Assembly: GCF_000786695.1 (NCBI RefSeq)
Contig: NZ_CP009962.1
Span: 3,596,001-3,660,000 of the forward strand
Length of the DNA stretch: 64,000 nucleotides
Reading direction: 5' to 3'
Source of the DNA: Collimonas arenae
Lineage (GTDB): Bacteria; Pseudomonadota; Gammaproteobacteria; Burkholderiales; Burkholderiaceae_D
In this document: piece after piece, positions 18,250 through 28,829 of the stretch
Numbering within the stretch: position 1 is the first letter of the stretch
Layout: each line of letters begins with the position of its first letter
Position numbers and translations under genes: made by a program
The notes under the pieces: model-generated
What the model was told of the DNA's origin: nothing
Database searches by the model: none
What the model saw: only the letters and a program-made list of their open reading frames with translations

Positions 18250-18912
18250 ATGATGGATTTCTCTCTCATCGACTGGGCCGACATCGGACAAGCCACTTGG
18301 GAAACCCTGGCAATGACCGGCTTTTCCCTGCTGTTCACAATCTTGCTCGGCCTGCCGCTCGGAATCCTGCTGTTCATTACCGGCAAGCGCCAGTTGCTGG
18401 AACAGCGCGGCATCTACCGCGTGCTATCGCTGATCGTCAACGTGTTGCGCTCAGTGCCGTTCCTGATCTTGCTGATCGTGATGATCCCCGTCACGGTGCT
18501 GCTGGTCGGCACTTCACTTGGCGTACTGGGCGCGATTCCGCCGCTGGTGCTTGGCACCGCACCGTTCTTTGCGCGACTGGTGGAAAACGTCTTGCGCGAA
18601 ATCGACCGCGGCGTGGTGGAAGCTTGCCAGGCGATGGGCGCCAACAATCGCCAGATCATCTTTGGCGCCTTGCTGCCGGAAGCCTTGCCTGGCCTGATCG
18701 CCGCCACCACGGTGACCGCGATTGCCCTGATGTCTTACGCCGCCATGTCCGGCGTGATCGGCGGCGGCGGTCTTGGCGACCTGGCGATCCGCTTCGGCTA
18801 CCAGCGCTTCCAGACTGAAGTCATGGTGACTACCGTGGCCGTGCTGGTGGTACTGGTACAGGTGCTGCAATTTTCCGGTGACCGGCTGGTGCAACACTTC
18901 ACGCGTAAATAA
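18250..18912 (+). CDS. metI: Methionine ABC importer, permease subunit
   Basis: 220 residues from the ATG at 18250 (a second ATG follows immediately); AAGGA at 18238-18242 supports this start rather than the in-frame TTG further upstream. The protein has five hydrophobic spans (for example MTGFSLLFTILLGLPLGIL) and the EAA loop near VEACQAMGANNRQIIFGALLPEALPGL, which docks on MetN. It forms the inner-membrane channel of the D/L-methionine importer. Length matches the family (about 217). It lies between metN and metQ. Confidence 0.95.
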   Translation: MMDFSLIDWADIGQATWETLAMTGFSLLFTILLGLPLGILLFITGKRQLLEQRGIYRVLSLIVNVLRSVPFLILLIVMIPVTVLLVGTSLGVLGAIPPLVLGTAPFFARLVENVLREIDRGVVEACQAMGANNRQIIFGALLPEALPGLIAATTVTAIALMSYAAMSGVIGGGGLGDLAIRFGYQRFQTEVMVTTVAVLVVLVQVLQFSGDRLVQHFTRK

Positions 18913-18965
18913 TTTTTGCTTCAATCATTCGTCACTATTTTTAAAAATCCAACAAGGGAGTTTAT

Positions 18966-19769
18966 ATGTTACGCAAATTTTCACTATCGCTCGGACTGGT
19001 TGCCGCCGTGTTCTCCACCTTTGGCCTGATTGCACCGGCGCAAGCCGCCGACAAGCTTGTGATCGCCGCCACCCCGGTGCCACACGCCGAAATCCTGGAA
19101 TTCGTCAAACCGATCCTGGCCAAGGAAGGCGTCGATCTGCAAATCAAGGTATTCACCGATTACGTCCAGCCTGCGGTGCAAACCAATGAAAAACGGGTCG
19201 ATGGCAACTTCTTCCTGCATCTGCCGTACCTGAACGAATTCAAGAAGAACCACAAGAACGATCTCGAAGTAGTGGTCGCCAGGGTTCACGTCGAACCGTT
19301 CGCCGGCTACTCCACCAAGTACAAGAAACTGGCCGATCTGCCGGACGGCGCAACCGTCGCCATCCCTAACGACCCGTCGAATTCCGGCCGCGCATTGCTG
19401 CTGCTGTCGCGCCAGGGCCTGTTGAAACTGAAAGACCCAAGCAATATCTCGGCTACGCAAAAAGACATCATTGAGAATCCCAAGCACCTGAAATTCAAGG
19501 AGCTGGAAGCAGCAACCTTGCCACGCGTGCTGAACCAGGTCGACCTGGCGCTGATCAACACCAACTATGCGATCGAAGCCAAGCTCAACCCGGTCAAGGA
19601 TTCGCTGTTCATCGAAGATGCGAATTCGCCTTACGCCAACTTGCTGGTGGCGCGCGCCGACAACAAGGACAGCCCTGCCGTGAAAAAATTGGCAACAGCG
19701 CTGAACTCGCCGGAAGTGAAGAAATTCATTGAAGACAAATACAAAGGCGCAGTGGTGCCAGCCTTCTGA
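18966..19769 (+). CDS. metQ: Methionine-binding periplasmic protein, NlpA/MetQ family
   Basis: 267 residues. A Sec signal peptide of about 27 residues ends with PAQA before ADKLVIAATPVPHAEIL, the start of the mature NlpA-type binding protein. The family signatures VDGNFFLHLPYLNEF, VAIPNDPSNSGRALLLL and ALINTNYA are present. E. coli MetQ is a lipoprotein, but there is no cysteine at the cleavage site here, so this one is predicted to be soluble in the periplasm. A good ribosome binding site (AAGGGAG) precedes the ATG. It delivers methionine to MetI and is the last gene of the operon; a terminator follows. Confidence 0.95.
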   Translation: MLRKFSLSLGLVAAVFSTFGLIAPAQAADKLVIAATPVPHAEILEFVKPILAKEGVDLQIKVFTDYVQPAVQTNEKRVDGNFFLHLPYLNEFKKNHKNDLEVVVARVHVEPFAGYSTKYKKLADLPDGATVAIPNDPSNSGRALLLLSRQGLLKLKDPSNISATQKDIIENPKHLKFKELEAATLPRVLNQVDLALINTNYAIEAKLNPVKDSLFIEDANSPYANLLVARADNKDSPAVKKLATALNSPEVKKFIEDKYKGAVVPAF

Positions 19770-19803
19770 TTGTGATGACAACAGTCAAACAACACTGACA
19801 AAA

Positions 19804-19832
19804 GAAGCCCTCGCAATGTGCGGGGGCTTTTT
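19804..19832 (+). terminator. Rho-independent terminator after metQ
   Basis: AGCCCTCGCA pairs with TGCGGGGGCT across an ATG loop (one T-G pair) and is followed by a run of six T. It closes the metNIQ operon. Confidence 0.85.
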
Positions 19833-19893
19833 TGGTTTACACTGGCTCTTTTGCAATAAATGAATTCCCTAACACCTTAGAGGCATATATATC

Positions 19894-20472
19894 ATGGAAG
19901 AAAAAGTGGAAACCAACCCATCCCAGCGCGACGCCTTCCTGGAAGAGAAAGCATTCAAGTCACGCACCGTCCTGCTGTTCGGCCAGATCAACGATACCGT
20001 GGCGCGCGATATCGTGCGCCAGCTGATCGCCCTCTCCGGCGAATCCAAGGCGCCGATCAATTTCCTGGTCTGTTCTCCAGGCGGCCATGTAGAATCGGGC
20101 GACGTGATCCATGACGTGATCCGTTTCATCGACGCTCCTGTCAATATGATCGGCAGCGGCTGGGTTGGCAGCGCGGCGGTCAACGTATTCCTGTCGGTAC
20201 CGAAAGAACGCCGTTTCTGCCTGCAAAACACCCGTTTCCTGATTCATCAACCGAGCGGCGGCGTCGGCGGCCAGGCATCCGATATTGCGATCCAGGCGCG
20301 TGAAATCATTCGCGTACGTGAAAGAATCGGCGCCCTGATCGCCAAGGAAACCGGACAGAAGCTGGAAAAAGTAACGGCTGATATCGACCGCGATTTCTGG
20401 ATGTCGGCGCCGGAAGCGATCGAGTATGGCCTGGTGTCGAAATCGATTGTCAGCGCCAAGGAAGTTGCGTAG
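19894..20472 (+). CDS. ClpP-like serine protease subunit
   Basis: 192 residues, close to the usual ClpP length. Aligned by eye to E. coli ClpP, the catalytic triad is kept: Ser93 (WVGSAAV), His118 (LIHQPSGG) and Asp167 (DRDFWMSAPEA). The Ser loop differs clearly from the canonical GQAASMG, and the N-terminus (MEEKVETNPSQRD) lacks the usual axial-loop sequence, so this is a divergent paralogue rather than the main ClpP. ClpP proteins form double heptamer rings that degrade proteins fed by ClpA/ClpX. No clpX neighbour is present here. It stands alone between metQ and metE, ended by a strong bidirectional hairpin. The start is preceded by AGAGG at slightly long spacing. Confidence 0.88.
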   Translation: MEEKVETNPSQRDAFLEEKAFKSRTVLLFGQINDTVARDIVRQLIALSGESKAPINFLVCSPGGHVESGDVIHDVIRFIDAPVNMIGSGWVGSAAVNVFLSVPKERRFCLQNTRFLIHQPSGGVGGQASDIAIQAREIIRVRERIGALIAKETGQKLEKVTADIDRDFWMSAPEAIEYGLVSKSIVSAKEVA

Positions 20473-20536
20473 CCAGGCCTTGTAACGGATAGCAGTCTGG
20501 TAGCGACGCGTTATCTGGTAGCGCTGCGCTAACGAC

Positions 20537-20573
20537 AAGAGGGGGCGAGTAAATCATTTACTCGCCCCCTCTT
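20537..20573. terminator. Bidirectional terminator between the clpP-like gene and metE
   Basis: Two perfect 18-base arms (starting AAGAGGGGGCGAGT) are separated by one base, with the outer AAAT/ATTT forming the loop region. It lies between convergent genes and can end both transcripts. Confidence 0.85.
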
Positions 20574-20593
20574 CTATTTACCGCCCTTGGATT

Positions 20594-22882
20594 TTATGCA
20601 GCCTTACGCTCCTGCTCCACCGTCGCGCGCAGACGCTTGGCTGCCAGCACCATGTTTTCCAATGCTTCATAAGTCTCCGGCCAGCCGCGTGTCTTCAGGC
20701 CGCAATCCGGATTGACCCACAAACGCGTATCTGGAATCACGCCACGCGCCTTGCGCAGCAGACGCTCCATTTCGTCGACTTGCGGCACCCGCGGCGAGTG
20801 GATGTCATAGACGCCCGGGCCGATATCGTTAGGATAGGCAAACTCGCCAAAGCCATCCAGCAGCTCCATGTCAGAACGCGACGTTTCGATCGTGATGACG
20901 TCCGCATCCATCGCAGCGATCCACGGCAGGATGTCGTTGAACTCCGAATAGCACATGTGGGTGTGGATCTGGGTCTCGTCGCCAACGCCGGCAGCACTGA
21001 TCTTGAATGCGCGCACCGCCCAATCGAGATAATGCGGCCAGTCACGCGATTTCAACGGCAAGCCTTCGCGAAAAGCCGGTTCATCGATCTGGATCATGCC
21101 GATGTTGGCCTTTTCCAGGTCGCACACTTCATCGCGCAACGCCAGGGCGATTTGCAGTGCGGTAGTTTCACGCGGTTGGTCGTCGCGCACGAATGACCAT
21201 TGCAGCATCGTCACCGGACCGGTCAGCATGCCCTTCATCGGCTTGCTGGTCAGGGTCTGGGCAAACTGGCTCCAGCCAACGGTCATTGCCTCCGGACGAT
21301 AGACATCGCCGTAGATGATTGGCGGTTTGACGCAACGCGAGCCGTAGCTTTGCACCCAACCGTTGGCGGTGAAGGTGTAACCCCACAACTGTTCGCCGAA
21401 ATACTCGACCATGTCGTTGCGTTCCGGTTCGCCGTGCACCAGCACGTCGAGGCCTAGCTGCTCCTGCTTTTCCACAACTACGCGGATTTCTTCGCGCATT
21501 TTGTCGAGGTAATCCAGGTGGCCGATTTCACCCCGCTTGTAGGCGGCGCGCGCCTGGCGGATTTCCGTCGTTTGCGGGAATGAACCGATGGTAGTGGTCG
21601 GGAATGCCGGTAATTGCCATTTGGCTTGCTGTTTGGCGATACGGGCATCGAAACCGGCTGAGCGCTCGGCATCAGCCGCGGTGACTGCTGCCAGGCGCTT
21701 TTGCACCAGCGGGTTGTGAATGCGGGTCGAGCTGCGGCGGCTGGCTTGCGCGGCGCGCGACGCCACGAATTGCGCTTCGACTTCAGCAGCCTTGCCGTTC
21801 AACGCCTGCTTGATCGCGACGATTTCCGCCAGCTTTTGGGTGGCGAACGCCAGCCAGCTTTTCAGCTCGTCATCCAGCTTCGGTTCATTGGCCAGATCGA
21901 CCGGCACATGCAGCAGCGAGCAGCTTGAGGCTACCCACAAACGATCTCCCAGTTGCGCCTGCAAAGGCTTGAGCCCGGTAAGTACTTGGTCCAGGTCGGT
22001 ACGCCACAGGTTGCGGCCATCGACCACGCCCAACGACAGCACCTTGTCTTGCGGCCAGCCGGCAGCGATCTGCTCCAGTTGGCCCGCGCCCCGCACCAGG
22101 TCCAGATGGACCCCGGCTACCGGCAATGTACGCAACAGTTCTGCATGCTCGCTGACTTCGCCGAAATACGTGGTCAACAACAGGGCCGGCGCGTTGTCTT
22201 TGAGTTTTGCGTAAGTCGGCGCAAAGGCGTCACGCCAACCCGCATCCAGCTCCAACGCCAGGATTGGTTCATCGATCTGTACCGCCTCAATGCCGGCTGC
22301 CTGCAAACGCTGCAATAATTTCTGGTAACCGGCCACTACCTTAGGCAACAGGTCGAGCTTGTTGGCGATGCCGGACTTGACCTTGCCTTGATACAGCAAG
22401 GTCAACGGACCGACCAGCGCCACTTTTACTTTGTGTCCGAGCGCGCGCGCTTCTGCGATTTCGTCGTGCAGCCAGTCGACGCCGCCGTCGAACTGCACGT
22501 CGGCAGCCCATTCCGGCACCAGATAGTGATAATTGGTATCGAACCATTTGGTCATTTCCATCGCAAAATGCTGCTTGCTGCCGCGCGCCAATGTGAAATA
22601 GTCGGCCAGGGTCAGCTGTTTCGGATCGAAGCCGAAGCGGCTTGGAATCGCGCCCAGCAGCGCCAGCGTGCCCAGCACCTGGTCGTACCACGCAAAATCA
22701 CCGACGGTGACGAAATCGAGGCCTGCATCGGCCTGGGCTTGCCAATGGCGTGCACGCAAGGTGGCGCCGGTAGCGCGCAAGGCGGCTTCATCGGAAGCGC
22801 CCTTCCAGAATGATTCCTGGGCAAACTTCAGTTCGCGGTGTGCGCCAATGCGCGGAAAACCTAATACGTGTGCCAAAGCCAT
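20594..22882 (-). CDS. metE: Cobalamin-independent methionine synthase
   Basis: 762 residues from the ATG at 22882, chosen because GGAG lies seven bases upstream and [13 protein letters not shown] is the normal family start. The enzyme transfers a methyl group from 5-methyltetrahydropteroyl-triglutamate to homocysteine, giving methionine. Zinc/homocysteine ligands are visible at His642 and Cys644 (THMCYSEF) and Cys727 ([11 protein letters not shown]), with the conserved Glu near [12 protein letters not shown]. Both the N-terminal and catalytic C-terminal barrels are present and full length. It is divergent from metR, and two MetR-type boxes lie in the 131-base spacer, so activation by MetR with homocysteine is likely. 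Confidence 0.97.
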   Translation of the reverse strand: MALAHVLGFPRIGAHRELKFAQESFWKGASDEAALRATGATLRARHWQAQADAGLDFVTVGDFAWYDQVLGTLALLGAIPSRFGFDPKQLTLADYFTLARGSKQHFAMEMTKWFDTNYHYLVPEWAADVQFDGGVDWLHDEIAEARALGHKVKVALVGPLTLLYQGKVKSGIANKLDLLPKVVAGYQKLLQRLQAAGIEAVQIDEPILALELDAGWRDAFAPTYAKLKDNAPALLLTTYFGEVSEHAELLRTLPVAGVHLDLVRGAGQLEQIAAGWPQDKVLSLGVVDGRNLWRTDLDQVLTGLKPLQAQLGDRLWVASSCSLLHVPVDLANEPKLDDELKSWLAFATQKLAEIVAIKQALNGKAAEVEAQFVASRAAQASRRSSTRIHNPLVQKRLAAVTAADAERSAGFDARIAKQQAKWQLPAFPTTTIGSFPQTTEIRQARAAYKRGEIGHLDYLDKMREEIRVVVEKQEQLGLDVLVHGEPERNDMVEYFGEQLWGYTFTANGWVQSYGSRCVKPPIIYGDVYRPEAMTVGWSQFAQTLTSKPMKGMLTGPVTMLQWSFVRDDQPRETTALQIALALRDEVCDLEKANIGMIQIDEPAFREGLPLKSRDWPHYLDWAVRAFKISAAGVGDETQIHTHMCYSEFNDILPWIAAMDADVITIETSRSDMELLDGFGEFAYPNDIGPGVYDIHSPRVPQVDEMERLLRKARGVIPDTRLWVNPDCGLKTRGWPETYEALENMVLAAKRLRATVEQERKAA

Positions 22883-22931
22883 CTTAATCTCCAATAAAAA
22901 CATGTTCGATGACTCGCATCTTGGGCCAGCA

Positions 22932-22945
22932 TGAATTATGATTCA
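22932..22945. promoter_or_regulatory. Possible MetR half of the metE-metR operator
   Basis: A TGAA-N6-TTCA palindrome lies 50 bases upstream of metE. It is one base longer than the enterobacterial MetR consensus TGAANNTNNTTCA. Its position upstream of metE is right for an activator site. Confidence 0.5.
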
Positions 22946-22969
22946 AACGATAAATATTAAGAATCAACT

Positions 22970-22982
22970 TGAATTTCATTCA
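22970..22982. promoter_or_regulatory. MetR box upstream of metR
   Basis: TGAATTTCATTCA matches the MetR consensus TGAANNTNNTTCA at every defined base. It lies 31 bases before the metR ATG, a position suited to autorepression, and within the metE-metR spacer. Confidence 0.7.
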
Positions 22983-23013
22983 TACATCTGTTTTATGGTT
23001 TTTTAGACACCCT

Positions 23014-23934
23014 ATGCAATCGATCCTGGAATTACGTCATCTGAAAACCCTGCACGCCCTGCGCGAAGCCGGCAACCTGCTACGGGCGGCTACCTTGCTC
23101 AACGTGACCCAGTCGGCGCTATCGCACCAGATCAAGCAACTGGAAGATCATCACGGCACAACCTTGTTCGAGCGTAAATCGGTGCCGGTACGGTTCACCC
23201 CCGCAGGTGAACGCTTGCTGAAGCTGGCGGATATGGTGTTGCCGCAAGTGGCGGAAAGCGAGCGCGACCTGGTGCGCATGGCGCAAGGCGTGGCCGGCCA
23301 GTTACGCATCGCGGTGGAATGCCATACCTGTTTTGACTGGCTGATGCCGGCCATGGATATTTTCCGTAAACGCTGGCCGGAGGTCGAACTGGATATCGTC
23401 TCCGGCTTCCAGGCCGATCCGGTCGGCCTGCTGTATGAACACCGGGCCGATGTGGCGATCGTGGCGGAAGTCGATCCCGACGAAAAGGTCGACTATCACG
23501 CCTTGTTCAGTTTTGAGATCGTCGCCCTGGTGGCGCACGATCACCCCTTGGCGGGCAAGGAATACCTGGTGGCGGAAGATTTTGCTGGCGACACCCTGAT
23601 TACTTATCCGGTGCCGGACGACATGCTGGATGTAGTGCGCCAGGTACTAAAACCGGCCGGCATCCAGACCGCGCGCCGCACCACCGAGCTGACGGTAGCG
23701 ATGCTGCAACTGGTCGCCAGCCGCCGCGGCATCGCCACCTTGCCGATCTGGGCGGCGCAGAATTACCTGACGCGTGATTATGTGCTGGCCAAACGTATTA
23801 CCACAAAAGGACTAACCGGACGGCTATATGCGGCCTGCCTGCCGGAGGTGTCGCAGCAGCCGTATCTGGTGGATTTTGTGAGCACCACGCGCGAGAGTTG
23901 TTACGTCAATTTGCTGAGTGTGGATTTGTTATAG
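23014..23934 (+). CDS. metR: LysR-type regulator of methionine synthesis
   Basis: 306 residues from ATG 23014 (MQSILELRHLKTL). The N-terminal winged helix-turn-helix covers residues 5-65 (GNLLRAATLLNVTQSALSHQ), followed by a LysR substrate-binding domain that in MetR binds homocysteine. I prefer this ATG to a TTG 45 bases upstream because MetR proteins normally begin a few residues before RHLKTL, and the TTG would lie inside the MetR box. Divergent placement from metE is the classic arrangement. Confidence 0.92.
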   Translation: MQSILELRHLKTLHALREAGNLLRAATLLNVTQSALSHQIKQLEDHHGTTLFERKSVPVRFTPAGERLLKLADMVLPQVAESERDLVRMAQGVAGQLRIAVECHTCFDWLMPAMDIFRKRWPEVELDIVSGFQADPVGLLYEHRADVAIVAEVDPDEKVDYHALFSFEIVALVAHDHPLAGKEYLVAEDFAGDTLITYPVPDDMLDVVRQVLKPAGIQTARRTTELTVAMLQLVASRRGIATLPIWAAQNYLTRDYVLAKRITTKGLTGRLYAACLPEVSQQPYLVDFVSTTRESCYVNLLSVDLL

Positions 23935-24025
23935 TGCTATTCAAGAAAAACGATACCGGAAGCCGGCAAAAGCACGGTTCGGCAACCCTGCGCAAGACAA
24001 CCGACCCTGCGCAGGGTCGACCGCA

Positions 24026-24772
24026 TCACCTATCGCACTGCAGATAGCCGTTTATATTGCTGAAGCTGCCGCTTCTGCAGGAAGACAAGGAAACTGACGA
24101 CCGCACCCGGCGATTGTCGCCGCCGCCGCAACTTGCTTCAAGCACTCCGCCGCGTATGCTGATATCGCTGCAGGATTGCAGATAGCTGCCTGGTGGCAGA
24201 TCCCTGTTGTTACGGCCGCCACCGCCACCTCCGCCGCCAGTACATTGCAGATTGCCGTTGATGTTTTCAAAACTCCCGCTCCTGCATGAATACAGCGAGA
24301 TGGAAGTGCGCACATTGCCATTGCCGCTGCCGCAAACGGCTTCAAGCACGTCGCCACGAATTCTGATGTCGCGGCAGGACTGCAAATAGGTCCCCGGCGG
24401 TAAATCTCTGTTATTACGACCATAGTCGCCGCCGCCTGCACATTGCAGGTTGCCGTTGATATTTTCAAAATTCCCGCTTCTGCACGAATTCAGCGGGATG
24501 GCTGTGCGTCTGCCGCCGTTGTCGCCGCCACAGGTCGCTTCCAGCATGCCGCGCCTGACGACAATATCGCGGCAAGACTGGAGGTAACTGCCTGGCGGCA
24601 GCCCATTCTCATCGCCGTAACTATCGCCATAGCCGCCGCCGTAACCCGGCGCAGGAGGATAACCATAGCCGCCCTGCCCGTAGCCCTGCGCATAGGCATT
24701 GCCATGTGCGCCTACGGCACAGGCAGCAAGCACAGCACAGGCAATCGCTGCAAATAGAGGTTTGGTTGTCAT
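24026..24772 (-). CDS. Secreted protein with three CVNH-type (cyanovirin-N-like) lectin repeats
   Basis: 248 residues from ATG 24772 (GGAA six bases upstream). A signal sequence with lipobox-like LAAC (Cys18) is followed by a Gly/Tyr/Pro-rich linker (QGYGQGGYGYPPAPGYGGG) and three repeats of about 55 residues at roughly 70-120, 130-180 and 195-247. Each has LPPG(S/T)YLQSC, DI, LEA(T/V/S)C, a Ser/Ile-rich strand, SCRSG.F, NING and a final LQC, joined by Gly-rich hinges. This is the cyanovirin-N homology pattern seen in mannose-binding lectins. A normal CVNH domain is two such repeats, so three is one and a half domains. It may be a lipoprotein or cleaved after AYA; the first is suggested by the lipobox. 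Sugar binding is inferred from family. Confidence 0.85.
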   Translation of the reverse strand: MTTKPLFAAIACAVLAACAVGAHGNAYAQGYGQGGYGYPPAPGYGGGYGDSYGDENGLPPGSYLQSCRDIVVRRGMLEATCGGDNGGRRTAIPLNSCRSGNFENINGNLQCAGGGDYGRNNRDLPPGTYLQSCRDIRIRGDVLEAVCGSGNGNVRTSISLYSCRSGSFENINGNLQCTGGGGGGGGRNNRDLPPGSYLQSCSDISIRGGVLEASCGGGDNRRVRSSVSLSSCRSGSFSNINGYLQCDR

Positions 24773-27007
<2,235 letters not shown>

Positions 27008-27019
27008 GCGCAGAAAGGA

Positions 27020-27062
27020 AAAAGCCCAGGCCGCTTGCGTATGCACGCGGCCGGGGCTTTTT
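27020..27062. terminator. Bidirectional terminator between the M4 protease and TPR genes
   Basis: AAAGCCC-GGCCGC pairs with GCGGCC-GGGCTTT around a central loop, with A residues before and T residues after. It serves the two convergent genes. Confidence 0.8.
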
Positions 27063-27096
27063 ATCTTGTGGAAATCCCCAGTGTTTCCAGCAAAAA

Positions 27097-27633
27097 TCAG
27101 GACCAGCTGGAATCCAGCTTGGTACTCTTGAGGATTTCCGCGGCATTTCCTGCGACCGAACGGTTGTAGCGCGACAAATGCGGCGCCAGCGTAGTCAATG
27201 CAAGACAGGCGGCCTCCACTGCCCGTCCCTGTAACAGATATGTCAGCGCCAGCGTGGCGCGGGTCTCGTCATACAAAGCGATGCCATAGGCCGGATCCTT
27301 ATAACGTTGAAGCTGGGCCGTGATCAAGTGTTCGCTCTCTTCCAGCTGGCCCAGCAAACGCAAGGTACTACCCAGTTGAATAGACGCACGCGCCTGCCGA
27401 TAAGGATCCAGCTGCGCGCTGGCCAGAGCCGCCCGGTACAACGGTTCCGCTTCCGCCTCAAAGCCGGCGGTGTCGCGCGCGCAAGCACGCTCGAACATCG
27501 CCACGGGATCATGCGCAGGCAGCTCGGCTGCCAGCGCATCTATCCGCGTCACCAGGTCTTCAGGTGCTATCTCATCGGCCCGTTTCCACAACGATGCTAC
27601 CCGTGCTTCCCAATCTTTCAGTTGGTCGGTCAC
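27097..27633 (-). CDS. Tetratricopeptide-repeat protein in the transsulfuration operon
   Basis: 178 residues starting with GTG at 27633, which overlaps the stop of the preceding gene (GTGA), so it is translationally coupled. It is helical throughout with TPR-like spacing, for example AEPLYRAALASAQLDPYRQARASIQLGS broken over residues 60-95 and ETRATLALTYLLQGRAVEAA near the end. There is no signal peptide, so it is cytoplasmic. TPR proteins bind other proteins; the partner here is unknown. The role is not obvious from its position behind two sulfur-metabolism enzymes. Confidence 0.85.
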   Translation of the reverse strand: MTDQLKDWEARVASLWKRADEIAPEDLVTRIDALAAELPAHDPVAMFERACARDTAGFEAEAEPLYRAALASAQLDPYRQARASIQLGSTLRLLGQLEESEHLITAQLQRYKDPAYGIALYDETRATLALTYLLQGRAVEAACLALTTLAPHLSRYNRSVAGNAAEILKSTKLDSSWS

Positions 27634-28829
27634 GATTTCATCGCTGCAAAAGCATTTTGCAAATCTTTCTTCAGGTCCGCGATATTCTCGACCCCGACCG
27701 ACAGCCTGATCAGCGAATCGCTGATCCCCAGCGTAGCGCGATGCGCGGCCGGAATGGTTGCATGCGTCATGATGGCGGGATGTTCAATCAGGCTTTCGAC
27801 GCCGCCCAGGCTCTCGGCCAGCGCAAAAATTTCGCAACGTTCGAGAAAGCGTTTGGCGCCGGCCAGATCGGTGTTCAGATCGACCGAGATAATGCCGCCA
27901 TAGCCTTGCATCTGACGCTGCGCTAACGTGTGCTGGGGATGCGAGACCAGGCCGGGGTAATGGACCCGCCTGACTTCCGGCAGGCTTTCCAGCCAGTTGG
28001 CCAGTTCCAGGCCATTCTGGCAATGCCGCTCGACTCTTAACGCCAGGGTCTTGATGCCACGTAAAGCCAGGAAACTGTCAAACGGTCCGGCGATGGCGCC
28101 GACCGCATTTTGCAGGAAACCGAGACGTTCCAGCCACTCCGCCTGGCGCGGCTCACGGCCTACCACGGCAATGCCGCCAATGATGTCGGAATGGCCGTTC
28201 AGATACTTGGTGGTCGAATGCAGCACCACGTCAAAGCCCAACGTCAGCGGCTGTTGCACCATCGGACTGGCGAAGGTGTTGTCGGCCACCGCGATGATGC
28301 CGCGCTCGCGGCAGATCTTGGCGATCGCTTCCAGGTCGGCCAGTTTCAGCATCGGATTGGTTGGCGTTTCAACCCAGACCATTTTTGTTTCGGGCCGGAT
28401 CGCCGCCAGCAGATTTTTCGGATCAATCAGGTCGACGTAGCTGAACGACAGGCCGGCGCTGCGGCGTCGCACCTTGTCAAACAGACGAAACGTACCGCCA
28501 TACAAATCATCGCCGGCGATCACATGCGCGCCGGCGTCCAGCAATTCCAAAACGTTGGCTGCGGCGGCCATGCCGGAAGCAAAGGCGAAACCCTGCGCGC
28601 CCTGCTCCAGATCGGCGACGCAGCGCTCCAGCGCCCAACGGGTCGGATTATGGGAACGGCCGTAATCCAATCCTTTGTTCACGCCCGGGCTTTGTTGCAC
28701 AAAAGTCGACGTCGCATAGATCGGCGGCATGATGGCGCCGGTCGACGGATCGGGCGATTGCCCGGCGTGGATCACCCGTGTGGCGAAATGCATGCCGGCA
28801 GTGTGATCGCGCTCTTTATCGTTGCTCAT
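27630..28829 (-). CDS. Cystathionine gamma-lyase/gamma-synthase family PLP enzyme
   Basis: 399 residues of the Cys/Met metabolism PLP family. The PLP lysine is Lys208 in HSTTKYLNGHSD, with VADNTFASP upstream and SLGGVESLIEHPA near the C-terminus, features shared by cystathionine gamma-synthase, gamma-lyase and beta-lyase. Since it overlaps cystathionine beta-synthase by four bases (ATGA), the most economical role is cleavage of cystathionine to cysteine, 2-oxobutyrate and ammonia, completing reverse transsulfuration. The sequence alone cannot separate lyase from synthase. GGAG six bases before the ATG supports the start. Confidence 0.92.
   Translation of the reverse strand: MSNDKERDHTAGMHFATRVIHAGQSPDPSTGAIMPPIYATSTFVQQSPGVNKGLDYGRSHNPTRWALERCVADLEQGAQGFAFASGMAAAANVLELLDAGAHVIAGDDLYGGTFRLFDKVRRRSAGLSFSYVDLIDPKNLLAAIRPETKMVWVETPTNPMLKLADLEAIAKICRERGIIAVADNTFASPMVQQPLTLGFDVVLHSTTKYLNGHSDIIGGIAVVGREPRQAEWLERLGFLQNAVGAIAGPFDSFLALRGIKTLALRVERHCQNGLELANWLESLPEVRRVHYPGLVSHPQHTLAQRQMQGYGGIISVDLNTDLAGAKRFLERCEIFALAESLGGVESLIEHPAIMTHATIPAAHRATLGISDSLIRLSVGVENIADLKKDLQNAFAAMKS

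Noticed and set aside
16974..18413. 479-codon minus-strand frame over metN
   Set aside because: It is antisense to a clear metN gene and has low-complexity composition with no family match.
20780..22318. Plus-strand frames over metE
   Set aside because: They are shadows of the minus-strand metE, which has conserved zinc ligands and full family length.
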